NCBI GenBank assembly: GCA_003219395.1
Contig: QHOR01000041.1
Span: 18,064-24,450, forward strand
From: Verrucomicrobiota bacterium
GTDB lineage: Bacteria > Verrucomicrobiota > Verrucomicrobiia > Chthoniobacterales > UBA10450
Reading direction: 5' to 3'
Length of the DNA: 6,387 nucleotides
The position numbers and the translations under genes are program-made. Shown one piece after another: positions 1 through 5,992 of the stretch. Each line of letters starts with the position of its first letter. The first letter of the stretch is position 1. The notes below the pieces were generated by a model. That model did not search any database, was not told where the DNA came from, and was given only the letters and a program-made list of their open reading frames with translations.

Positions 1-175
1 TGCTGACGGTGCCGGGGCCCGTGTACTCCACCTCAATTGAACGGACGATGGGAGGTGCCTGCGGCGCGGCCTGCGGTGCCTGCGCTCGTGCGACTGCGGC
101 ACCAAGCAGTGCGCAAACGGATGCGGCCCAAATTGCAAATGGCGGGGGGCGCATCCATCCAGAAAAATATCTCAT
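1..175 (-). CDS. bamA: BamA/Omp85-type outer-membrane protein assembly factor, N-terminal fragment
   Basis: Only the first 58 residues are present; the gene runs off the left edge. The ATG at 175-173 opens a Sec-type signal peptide: a short start with one Arg, a Trp/Pro-containing stretch, a hydrophobic core (about residues 13-28, FAIWAASVCALLGAAV) and a probable cleavage site near ARA-QA (about residues 29-32). An Ala/Pro/Gln linker follows, then IVRSIEVEYTGPGTVS, which resembles the first strand of a first POTRA domain in verrucomicrobial BamA proteins. BamA folds and inserts beta-barrel proteins into the outer membrane and is normally essential. A second in-frame ATG at residue 8 is an alternative start. 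The gene lies 127 bases downstream of mqnC on the same strand and has its own candidate promoter. The POTRA call rests on about 15 residues, so another POTRA-bearing Omp85 protein remains possible. Confidence 0.62.
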   Translation of the reverse strand, partial: MRYFSGWMRPPPFAIWAASVCALLGAAVARAQAPQAAPQAPPIVRSIEVEYTGPGTVS

Positions 176-225
176 AGGTTAAGAAGCGCGGCCCCGCGTA
201 AGCGAGCCCACGCAGGACAGGCGGC

Positions 226-254
226 TATATCGGAAAGAAGGGGTCAGTCGTCAA
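226..254 (-). promoter_or_regulatory. Candidate sigma-70-like promoter for the bamA-like gene
   Basis: On the minus strand a TTGACG box (254-249, 5 of 6 matches to TTGACA) is followed after 17 bases by GATATA (231-226), a weak -10; TATAGC two or three bases further on is an alternative. It sits about 50 bases before the ATG at 175, in the only sizeable gap between mqnC and the BamA-like gene. The 5' leader that follows is GC-rich and contains a CGCG/CGCG inverted repeat (187-198). The promoter is inferred from sequence pattern alone. Confidence 0.28.
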
Positions 255-302
255 GGCGAGATTTCACAGAGGCAGCCGTTTGGTGACCGGCGGCCGACTT
301 GG

Positions 303-1394
303 TCAATTTAAAAGTTCATACCAATTGTTGCGCCGGCGCGGTTCGTAACCTGCATCGCGAATAAGCGATTCGATCTGTGGACCGTCTAATCGAAATGTTG
401 TTCCGGCGCTGCTGACGACGTTCTCTTCCATCATCACCGACCCGAAATCGTTCGCGCCGTATCGGAGTGCGATCTGGCCGATCGCCGGCCCCTGTGTGAC
501 CCAGGAGCTTTGTATATTGTCGATGTTGTCCAAAAAAATACGAGCCAGCGCCTGCGTCCGCAAATACTCGGCCACCCCGGTCGGGTGGGTCACCTTCAAG
601 ACCGTATGCTGAGGTTGAAACGTCCAGCAGATGAACGCCGTGAATCCGCCGCTGCGATCCTGTTGATCACGAATGCGCCCCAAATGCTCCACCCGCTCTT
701 CAATGGTTTCCACGTGTCCGAACATCATCGTCGCACTCGATTTCAATCCCAGCTCGTGCGCCGTTTGCATGACCGCCAACCATTGTTCGCTATTAATTTT
801 TAATGGCGAGATTTTCTTCCGCACCCGATCCACCAGAATTTCTCCGCCGCCGCCGGGGATCGATCCAAGTCCAGCCCCTTTGAATTCCGAAATTACTTCG
901 CGCACCGACATCCGGAACGTCTCCGCGAAATGCTGAAACTCTGGCGGACTGAACCCGTGAATATTGATGTGCGGATATTTTTCCCGGATGTGATGCAGCA
1001 GATCGATATACCATTGGAACGGCAATTTCGGATGATGCCCTCCTTGCATTAGAATCTGAACACCACCAACTGAAGATAGTTCGTCGAGTTTCTGATCGAT
1101 CTGCTCAAATGAAAGCACGTAATGATCTTCATCCTTCTCCGTTCGATAGAATGCGCAGAACTTGCAGTAAACATTGCAAACGTTGGTGTAATTGAGGTTT
1201 CGATCGACAATGTAGGTGACGATCTCGCGTCCATGTCCGGCGTAACTTTTCGCCTTCGCCAAATCACGTCTGGCGTTGGCCAGTGCCCCCAGCTGTTCGA
1301 GCGGCCAGCCATACAATTGGAGCGCTTCGTCCACAGAAACTCGTTCGCCCGCGAGCACCTTCGCGGTCAGTCCATCTCGATTCAAAGCGACCAT
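303..1394 (-). CDS. mqnC: Cyclic dehypoxanthinyl futalosine synthase MqnC (radical SAM)
   Basis: This 363-residue enzyme catalyses the radical cyclisation of dehypoxanthine futalosine to its cyclic form, a step of the futalosine route to menaquinone in the cytoplasm. The radical-SAM cluster motif CNVYCKFC supplies Cys73, Cys77 and Cys80 for a [4Fe-4S] cluster. Further family-typical stretches are LMQGG followed by HHP (115-121), SIPGGGGEI (178-186), WTFQP (257-261) and FGSVMMEENVVSSAG (317-331), which separate MqnC from its relative MqnE. The frame is open up to 1625, but the extra 77 residues look non-coding and overlap the divergent oxidase gene. The ATG at 1394-1392 (MVALNRDG) gives the usual family length, although no clear Shine-Dalgarno is visible. 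The gene ends with TGA at 305-303. No other menaquinone genes are in view. The call is firm; only the start is less certain. Confidence 0.93.
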   Translation of the reverse strand: MVALNRDGLTAKVLAGERVSVDEALQLYGWPLEQLGALANARRDLAKAKSYAGHGREIVTYIVDRNLNYTNVCNVYCKFCAFYRTEKDEDHYVLSFEQIDQKLDELSSVGGVQILMQGGHHPKLPFQWYIDLLHHIREKYPHINIHGFSPPEFQHFAETFRMSVREVISEFKGAGLGSIPGGGGEILVDRVRKKISPLKINSEQWLAVMQTAHELGLKSSATMMFGHVETIEERVEHLGRIRDQQDRSGGFTAFICWTFQPQHTVLKVTHPTGVAEYLRTQALARIFLDNIDNIQSSWVTQGPAIGQIALRYGANDFGSVMMEENVVSSAGTTFRLDGPQIESLIRDAGYEPRRRNNWYELLN

Positions 1395-1404
1395 CGCCCG
1401 CCAT

Positions 1405-1410
1405 TTTATA
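1405..1410 (-). promoter_or_regulatory. Candidate -10 element close to the mqnC start
   Basis: In the 52-base gap between the divergent mqnC and D-amino-acid oxidase genes the minus strand reads TATAAA at 1410-1405, only 10 bases before the mqnC ATG. I see no good -35 box 16-18 bases upstream. If it is used, the mqnC transcript would have almost no leader, which would fit the lack of a Shine-Dalgarno there. Inference only. Confidence 0.2.
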
Positions 1411-1446
1411 TGACGCGGCGGCGCATTGCACGTAGATGATTTGTGG

Positions 1447-2484
1447 ATGAAGCATCGGGTCGCCATCGTCGGCGCTGGCGTGTCTGGCCTGACTTGCGGC
1501 GTTATTTTCGCCGAACGCGGATACCGAACAGCCATCTTCGCCAAAGAAACCGGCCAGCAAACAACCTCTGGAGCAGCTGCGGCGCTCTGGTTCCCGTACG
1601 ATGCCGAACCGCTGGCTAAGGTCATCCCGAGGGCGCTCGAGACCTACCGCACCCTCATTGATCTCATTCGCAATCAGGATAGCGGGGTTTCAATGATCGA
1701 GCTCCGCCAATTTTCGCGAATGGACGAAATTTTAGTTCCACATTGGGCCATTCCACTCGGTGCACGTGCTATTTCTCCTTCTGTCATGTCGAGCAAGGCC
1801 ACCGCCAAGACTGCAGCTTCACGCGAAGGCCTAAAGATTTCGCTGAAGATGTTCAAGAGCGGCTTCTCGCTGCGCGTTCCGCTGATGGACACAACAATTT
1901 ATCTGGATTATCTCGCCAATCGTTTTATCGCGGCCGGCGGATCAATCGCCGCCGATACGTATTTCAAGCAGCTCGAAGACATTGATTCAAAATTCGATCT
2001 TCTGATTAACTGCGCCGGAGTCGGCGCCCGCGAACTGGTCGGGGACGCTGACGTTGAGTCTCACCGTGGCCAGGTCGCAATTGTGCCGAGAATTAGCGGT
2101 CTTCCATACGCCGTCGTTTGTGATGATGCTCCGCTGATGTACGCCATCCCGCGCAGGAATGACTGTGTTTTTGGAGGAACAAATGATCTTAGCAACGATC
2201 TCGCTGCTGATCCCGCGATAACCGCACAACTGGTCTCTGAATGTGCGCGCGCATTGAACATCGAAAACCCAAATGTTCTCGCCGAGCGCGTCGGGCTACG
2301 TCCATTTCGCAAATCAGGTGTTCGCGTAGAGCGGACTTCGGTGGCCGACGGCCGGGTGGTCATTCACAACTACGGCCATGGCGGCTCCGGATTCACCCTC
2401 TCGTGGGGCTGCGCACAAGCGGTCTTCGAGCTTGCAACCGACCGCGCAGCTAGCTCGGGACCCTACGTCAGCGCGATGCACTGA
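1447..2484 (+). CDS. FAD-dependent D-amino-acid oxidase family protein
   Basis: This 345-residue flavoprotein probably oxidises D-amino acids to 2-oxo acids, ammonia and hydrogen peroxide. The N-terminal Rossmann motif VAIVGAGVSGL (residues 5-15; G9, G11, G14) binds the ADP part of FAD. The C-terminal signature HNYGHGGSGFTLSWGCA (about 307-323) is diagnostic of the D-amino-acid oxidase/D-aspartate oxidase family. The active-site Tyr is probably Tyr232 in PLMYAIP, and the carboxylate-binding Arg is probably Arg285 in VGLRPFRKSGVRVER. The segment around residues 113-135 is Ser/Ala/Lys-rich and looks like a small insertion relative to eukaryotic enzymes. ATG 1447 places the FAD motif close to the N-terminus as usual; an in-frame ATG at 1426 is less likely. 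No signal peptide is seen, so a cytoplasmic location is expected. The gene is divergent from mqnC, and its end overlaps the convergent crystallin-like gene by 22 bases. Substrate preference cannot be read from the sequence. Confidence 0.88.
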   Translation: MKHRVAIVGAGVSGLTCGVIFAERGYRTAIFAKETGQQTTSGAAAALWFPYDAEPLAKVIPRALETYRTLIDLIRNQDSGVSMIELRQFSRMDEILVPHWAIPLGARAISPSVMSSKATAKTAASREGLKISLKMFKSGFSLRVPLMDTTIYLDYLANRFIAAGGSIAADTYFKQLEDIDSKFDLLINCAGVGARELVGDADVESHRGQVAIVPRISGLPYAVVCDDAPLMYAIPRRNDCVFGGTNDLSNDLAADPAITAQLVSECARALNIENPNVLAERVGLRPFRKSGVRVERTSVADGRVVIHNYGHGGSGFTLSWGCAQAVFELATDRAASSGPYVSAMH

Positions 2485-2894
2485 AACGAGCTGACGACGT
2501 CGTCTGGACCCTTTGCAGCAAAAAAACTTTCGTAATAGCCCGGACCGAGATCCCAGTACGGTCCCTTGTAGTAGTCGTCACGATAAAATCGCCAAACGCC
2601 GCTTACCACGATCAGACAACTGATTCGGTCGTTCCAAAAATCGCCGACATAATGGAAACTCAAGTTCGTGCGAGCGTAGGCTCCTTTGAATCCAACATGG
2701 TCGTAAAGCACAATTTCCGGCAGGCGAGTTGACTGCGTCACGAGCGGCACCGGCTCTTTCCCAGCCGCGGAAGCGTGATAACTCAGCGGACCAATTTGCC
2801 ATTTCATGTCGATAACGCAGCCGTTATCCGGCGACAATTCAGTTTTGGGTATTCGTGGCATAGGCGTGGGCGGCAGTGATTTTTCCAATTTCAT
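2463..2894 (-). CDS. Beta/gamma-crystallin domain protein, probably calcium-binding
   Basis: This is a 143-residue protein with a low-complexity N-terminus rich in Pro, Lys and Ser, followed by one beta/gamma-crystallin domain of two Greek-key repeats. Repeat 1 starts at about residue 61 (IVLYDHVGFKGAY) and contains NDRISC at 88-93. Repeat 2 starts at about 101 (WRFYRDDYYKGPYWDLGPG) and contains DDVVSS at 131-136. These fit the microbial calcium motif (N/D)(N/D)xx(S/T)S; the first has Cys in place of the last Ser, so that site may be weaker. Microbial members usually bind Ca2+ for structural stability; a specific role here is unknown. ATG 2894 is the only ATG close to the upstream stop at 2930-2928. 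No signal peptide or convincing Shine-Dalgarno is visible, so TTG 2897 or an internal ATG are alternatives. It lies 90 bases downstream of sodC on the same strand and overlaps the oxidase gene tail to tail. Confidence 0.75.
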   Translation of the reverse strand: MKLEKSLPPTPMPRIPKTELSPDNGCVIDMKWQIGPLSYHASAAGKEPVPLVTQSTRLPEIVLYDHVGFKGAYARTNLSFHYVGDFWNDRISCLIVVSGVWRFYRDDYYKGPYWDLGPGYYESFFAAKGPDDVVSSFQCIALT

Positions 2895-2984
2895 CAAATG
2901 AATCGAGAGCTGTCGAGCAAAGAAAGATTACCGGAGTTGATCGCTGTAGGGGCGATTTGAAATGAAAAGCTCTTACGCTTGCGC

Positions 2985-3536
2985 TCACTTGCTGTTTGCC
3001 CGGCCGATAACGCCGCAGGCAACGCGCGCGCCCGAGTCGCCAGAAGGCTGGGATTTCAGATCATCCGCCTTGGCGTGTACCACAACGGAGCGCCCAATCA
3101 CAGACCGTTGGTCGTTCGTGAGCGAAATTTGGTGATCCACATATTCGAGCGTCGCCTTGCCCGATCCGTCTGCTTCTACGTTTCCCATGTCTCCCACATG
3201 CCGTTCAGCTGCGTCTGGTCCTGCATGCGGATTGTCGGTCGGATTAAAATGAGCACCGGCTGAACTCGCATCGGCTGCGCTGCAATCGCCGAACTCGTGG
3301 ACATGAAAACCATGATTACCGGGAGTCAGTCCGGTGATTTCCGCGCGAACTTGTACACCATCGGCTTCTTCGGTGAAGATAACGGTACCACTGACTTTGC
3401 TGTCTGCGGTGGGGTGAAGCACGGCGACAGCTTTCAGGGGCGCCGATGGTTTTTTCGCCGGCGTTTGGGACTGCCCGGTGAAGCCAAGTGCGAATAAACA
3501 TATCAGCGCAATGACCGAAGCTTTGAAGGAATTCAT
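2985..3536 (-). CDS. sodC: Secreted Cu/Zn superoxide dismutase
   Basis: This 183-residue enzyme converts superoxide to oxygen and hydrogen peroxide, probably in the periplasm. A hydrophobic export signal covers residues 7-20 (SVIALICLFALGFT), with cleavage probably near GQSQ. All hallmark residues are present: copper ligands His78, His80 and His154, bridging His96, zinc ligands His104, His113 and Asp116, the Cys85-Cys174 disulfide, and the active-site Arg171 in GARVACGVIG. The ATG at 3536 is supported by an AGAGG Shine-Dalgarno seven bases upstream; an in-frame extension to 3557 is less likely. Its ATG overlaps the stop of the upstream glycosyltransferase frame as ATGA, which suggests translational coupling. 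There is no Cys at a plausible lipobox, so it is probably soluble rather than a lipoprotein. The gene appears intact and functional. Confidence 0.95.
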   Translation of the reverse strand: MNSFKASVIALICLFALGFTGQSQTPAKKPSAPLKAVAVLHPTADSKVSGTVIFTEEADGVQVRAEITGLTPGNHGFHVHEFGDCSAADASSAGAHFNPTDNPHAGPDAAERHVGDMGNVEADGSGKATLEYVDHQISLTNDQRSVIGRSVVVHAKADDLKSQPSGDSGARVACGVIGRANSK

Positions 3537-4171
3537 GGTACTACCTCTATTTCGCAAAGATCGCCCAGTCCAGCCGCATCAATAAGTAAAACTGTGTCAG
3601 TAGGCTGCAAATAGATCTCGTCCAAGCGCTGCGCCTGCGCACACAAATCGAAATTCTTTCGAACGATCTCAGCGCCATTACGCGCGATTCGCGAAAGAAA
3701 GCCCGGATCCTTCGCTGCATCGAGCAGAGCAGCCGCCAATTTTTCATGATCGCCTTCAGGCAACAAGACGCCAGACATTTCGGTTTCAATTACTTCCGGG
3801 ATGCCTCCGTGCTGGGTAGCAAACGCAGGCAGGCCGCTGGCCATCGCTTCCAACATTGAATTTGGAATACCTTCCTGATTTCCATCATGGCCGGTTTGGC
3901 TGGGATGCAAAAAAATGTGTGAGGCATAATAGATTTCGCGGAGTTGCTCCTGCGACACGAAACCTCTGAATGAAACGCAATTGGAGATATTCAAGTCACG
4001 CGCCAAATTCTGAAGTTGGCTAAGGAATGGCCCTTCTCCTGCAATCGTGAGCCTGGCAAAAAGCGCGCAGCGTAACTGGCAGACCTTTCTTCTCGACCAA
4101 ACGACCAGCCTGCACGAAACGCCATTCGCTTGCCGCGGCCACGAAGTTTCGTTCACGAAAAGGAAATTCAT
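3533..4171 (-). pseudogene. Family-4 glycosyltransferase, C-terminal piece of a frameshifted gene
   Basis: This open frame carries the nucleotide-sugar-binding half of a GT-B, retaining GT4-type glycosyltransferase. From about 4057 downwards it reads ARLTIAGEGP, then SFRGFVSQEQL, then a stretch with the classic E-x7-E motif (Glu100 and Glu108 counted from the ATG at 4171) and the helix LEAMASGLPAFATQHGGIPEVI. The first 38 residues of the frame do not look like the family, so 4171 is probably not a real start: the sequence should continue from the other frame, which carries the N-terminal half and ends at 4020. Removing one T of the minus-strand run 4062-4058 joins TLRAF to ARLTIAGEGP. The C-terminus carries about 22 residues beyond the usual end (QPTDTVLLIDAAGLGDL and on). 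Its TGA overlaps the sodC ATG. Either the gene is inactivated, or there is a sequence error or a programmed frameshift. Confidence 0.8.
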
Positions 4172-4754
4172 TCACCGGAATCCCGGTTCGCTGGATCTCG
4201 ATTTTTTTTTCGTCGCAGCCCAAACCAATCACTGCGCGCCGTAACGAATCAGAGCGAACGAGAACCAGCTCTACTGCATCGAGCATTTGTCGCGTCGCTT
4301 CGCGATAAGCCGGCTTGTTCATGTCCACGGTCACATCGGCGCCATGAAAGGAAACGATGGACGGTTTTTTCCACGCCCGAATCAGCGGCAGGAGATGAAC
4401 AGCAATTTGGCCAAAGTAAATGTGCAACAGACGAGCATCCGTCTTTGTTAAAATGCACTCCAATGAACGCAGTTCGCTATCCGAAATCTGCCATGGCGCA
4501 TCACGCAATTGCCTGAACCAAATGCGGCGGAGGAAATGCGTTGCCGGCTTGGGAGCTAGATAAATTTGATCAAATGGGTAGCGTTCAGCTTGTTCGCGCT
4601 TCTGCGCAATCACCACGGGAATGCATCGGCGCAAGCCTGCGATTTGCCGATAAATGTGCAACATCTCCGGCTTAAGAAATGTCGCGCAATAACAAGCGAC
4701 GACCGGACGTGAATCAGCAGATGGAACTTCCAACGCCCAATGCTCCACGCTCAA
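4020..4754 (-). pseudogene. Family-4 glycosyltransferase, N-terminal piece of a frameshifted gene
   Basis: This open frame holds the acceptor-binding half of a GT-B glycosyltransferase of the kind that adds sugars to cell-surface polysaccharide or glycolipid. Landmarks are CYCATFLKPEMLHIYRQIAGL (about residues 21-41), the HIYFGQ and SFHGAD segments (111-116 and 135-140), the RTGIPVNEF hinge (189-197) and AGRLVEKKGLPVTLRAF (216-232). After Phe232 the frame runs through about 12 unrelated residues to a stop at 4022-4020, just where the second Rossmann domain should begin; that domain is in the next frame. No ATG lies near the N-terminus: TTG 4754 or GTG 4748 are the likely starts, only 30 bases after the thioesterase stop, so co-transcription is likely. 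The composite protein would be about 406 residues, normal for the family. Sugar donor and acceptor are unknown. Confidence 0.8.
4058..4062 (-). other. Frameshift point in the glycosyltransferase (run of five T on the coding strand)
   Basis: The coding strand reads GCGCTTTTTGCCAGG across this site. In the upstream frame this gives Arg-Ala-Phe-Cys; with one T fewer it gives Arg-Ala-Phe-Ala-Arg and runs directly into the family motif LTIAGEGP. The shift needed is +1. A homopolymer length error or a natural indel would both explain it. Because Phe-tRNA could re-pair with TTT after a +1 slip, recoding is formally possible, but I see no stimulatory element. Confidence 0.7.
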
Positions 4755-4784
4755 AGCTCAATGATCAACTGCTTGAAAACCAAT

Positions 4785-5183
4785 TCAGGTTGAGAACTGC
4801 GCGCGCACTTCCGTCGATACACGCATCGGCCGACTGGTCTGCCCATTTATTGGACACCAAAGAGTGCGAGCCTTCGACAACAGCTGACGGTCGCCGTTCC
4901 GCCGGATTTCTGTGAATCGTTCAAATGTAAGCCGGCTCGCTTTGCCCACCCATGTTCGCAGCACGACCTCGTCACCGAAAAGGGCAGGCATTTTATAGTC
5001 GATCTCATGTCGCAAGACAACCCAGGCGATGTTCTCCTGCGCGTTCGGGCTGGCAAGCGCTCGCCAATGCGCTGTAGCAACATCCTGGACCCAGCGCAGG
5101 TAAACGGTGTTGTTCACGTGATTTTGCTCGTCGATGTCGTCTGGCAGCACCGGAACAATCATTTCGAAAGGGGCGGACGACAT
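4785..5183 (-). CDS. Acyl-CoA thioesterase, 4-hydroxybenzoyl-CoA thioesterase-like hot-dog fold
   Basis: This is a 132-residue single hot-dog domain protein, normal length for the family, which hydrolyses acyl-CoA thioesters in the cytoplasm. The active-site loop is DIDEQNHVNNTVYLRWVQD (residues 16-34), with the family's Asp-x-Asp, His22, Asn24/Asn25 and Tyr28 pattern. The central helix follows and the remaining beta strands run through VLRHEIDYKMPALFGDEV, LRTWVGKAS and FERFTEIRR. The ATG at 5183 is the first start; there is no strong Shine-Dalgarno, and an internal ATG at residue 8 is possible. It ends 30 bases before the glycosyltransferase start and begins 53 bases after the small membrane protein gene, so it probably shares a transcript with both. 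The physiological acyl-CoA is not predictable, and I see no Tol-Pal or fatty-acid genes nearby to suggest one. Confidence 0.85.
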   Translation of the reverse strand: MSSAPFEMIVPVLPDDIDEQNHVNNTVYLRWVQDVATAHWRALASPNAQENIAWVVLRHEIDYKMPALFGDEVVLRTWVGKASRLTFERFTEIRRNGDRQLLSKARTLWCPINGQTSRPMRVSTEVRAQFST

Positions 5184-5236
5184 TGGACAATTCGGGAGAA
5201 ATTAGACTCGAATTCGAAAACGCGATGAACGGCGGG

Positions 5237-5575
5237 TCAGCTTATATGAAATCGTCGCATTAATTCTTGTCGCGCCTCCATCGCCAGCACCGGATTCATG
5301 CGCGTAAGAACTTTTTCACGGCGATCGCGATCCATGGCCGCCAGGTCGCGCACCAGTTTGTTTCGCGTCCGCCATTTCGCATATTTGCTCACACCGATAC
5401 CAACCGCCAGAAGCGCGGAGATGATCCAAACGGTGATATCTGTCGCGGTCACCAGACCAATAAAGAAGCAAAAGGTGTTACCGACAACCCAACACGCGTT
5501 ATGTAAGCTCTGCCACCACAGGCTGCCACAGCGTGATTTCCTGGACAGGTAGAATGAGCCGAGATTGATCGGCAA
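5237..5575 (-). CDS. Small membrane protein of unknown function with two transmembrane helices
   Basis: I do not recognise a named family for this 112-residue protein. Two hydrophobic stretches, about residues 27-44 (ACWVVGNTFCFFIGLVTA) and 47-64 (ITVWIISALLAVGIGVSK), form a helical hairpin. A strongly charged C-terminal region (KWRTRNKLVRDLAAMDRDRREKV) and the ending ARQELMRRFHIS follow and are probably cytoplasmic. The frame has no ATG before the hydrophobic region: TTG 5575, immediately after an in-frame TGA, is the earliest start, and no clear Shine-Dalgarno precedes it, so the N-terminus is uncertain. The hydrophobic pattern and the charged, helix-like tail argue that the protein is real. 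It is divergent from the STAS-like gene (48-base gap) and first in the minus-strand run leading to the thioesterase. Confidence 0.62.
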   Translation of the reverse strand: MPINLGSFYLSRKSRCGSLWWQSLHNACWVVGNTFCFFIGLVTATDITVWIISALLAVGIGVSKYAKWRTRNKLVRDLAAMDRDRREKVLTRMNPVLAMEARQELMRRFHIS

Positions 5576-5608
5576 TCACAGCGCCAGCTTGCGACCGCGA
5601 CTGCATCG

Positions 5609-5618
5609 TGTGATCACA
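5609..5618. promoter_or_regulatory. Perfect 10-base palindrome TGTGATCACA in a divergent gap
   Basis: The palindrome TGTGATCACA lies in the 48-base gap between the divergent membrane-protein and STAS-like genes, five bases before the STAS-like ATG. Its halves equal the CRP/FNR-type half-sites TGTGA and TCACA, but without the usual six-base spacer, so it is not a standard CRP site. A looser partner, TGAT-N5-ATCA, occurs at about 5567-5579. A regulator-binding role is speculative. Confidence 0.2.
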
Positions 5619-5623
5619 AAAGA

Positions 5624-5992
5624 ATGTATTCCGTCGAGATCGATCGATCGAAGCGTCTTCTGGTGATCACTGCTTTGCAGCGAGTCACGGTGGAGCAGGC
5701 AAAGCTCGCCGCAGAACAGGTGCACGAGCTTTTGCGCGGCGTTGCGCCCGGCTTCCGCGTTCTTGCGGATTTCCGGTGGTTGGAATCAATGGATTCGGCA
5801 ACAGCACACCACGTTGCTGAAATTATGGACACGCTGACTGAAAAGGGGCTCGCCTCGGTGACGCGAGTGATGCCCGATCCGCACAAAGATATCGGACTCA
5901 ACATCCTGTCGCAGTTTCATTACCGCCCGCAAATCCCAATCGCTACTTTTGAGACACTAGCTGACGCGCTGCAAAGTCTAATGGAGGAGTAA
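5624..5992 (+). CDS. STAS/SpoIIAA-like domain protein
   Basis: This 122-residue single-domain cytoplasmic protein has alternating strands and helices: MYSVEIDRSKRLLVITAL (1-18), helix VEQAKLAAEQVHELLRGV (23-40), then FRVLADFRWLESMDSATAHHV (44-64). The last resembles the STAS strand-loop-helix in which SpoIIAA-type proteins carry the phosphorylated Ser. Here MDSAT places Ser58 at that position, but I count this as suggestive only. A conserved-looking stretch RVMPDPHKDIGLNILSQFHY (81-100) and a C-terminal helix follow. STAS proteins often act as anti-sigma antagonists or signalling adaptors. No kinase, phosphatase or sigma factor gene is in view, so a partner cannot be named. ATG 5624 is preceded only by a weak AAAAGA. 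The gene is divergent from the small membrane protein and convergent with the right-edge gene. Confidence 0.6.
   Translation: MYSVEIDRSKRLLVITALQRVTVEQAKLAAEQVHELLRGVAPGFRVLADFRWLESMDSATAHHVAEIMDTLTEKGLASVTRVMPDPHKDIGLNILSQFHYRPQIPIATFETLADALQSLMEE

Noticed and set aside
510..1439. Several plus-strand open frames opposite mqnC
   Set aside because: Their translations are basic and low in structure, and they lie opposite a firmly identified gene; they are antisense shadows.
1395..1625. N-terminal extension of the mqnC frame up to 1625
   Set aside because: The added 77 residues do not resemble MqnC and are antisense to the FAD-binding start of the divergent oxidase; the ATG at 1394 gives the normal family length.
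2940..2956. ATCGC/GCGAT inverted repeat between sodC and the crystallin gene
   Set aside because: Only a 5-base stem with a 7-base loop and no T tract on the minus strand; not enough for a terminator call.
4047..4516. Plus-strand open frames opposite the glycosyltransferase
   Set aside because: No domain-like pattern; the minus strand carries clear glycosyltransferase motifs throughout.
5208..5217. Palindrome TCGAATTCGA upstream of the thioesterase gene
   Set aside because: A single 10-base palindrome with no supporting promoter boxes or repeats; it could easily occur by chance.
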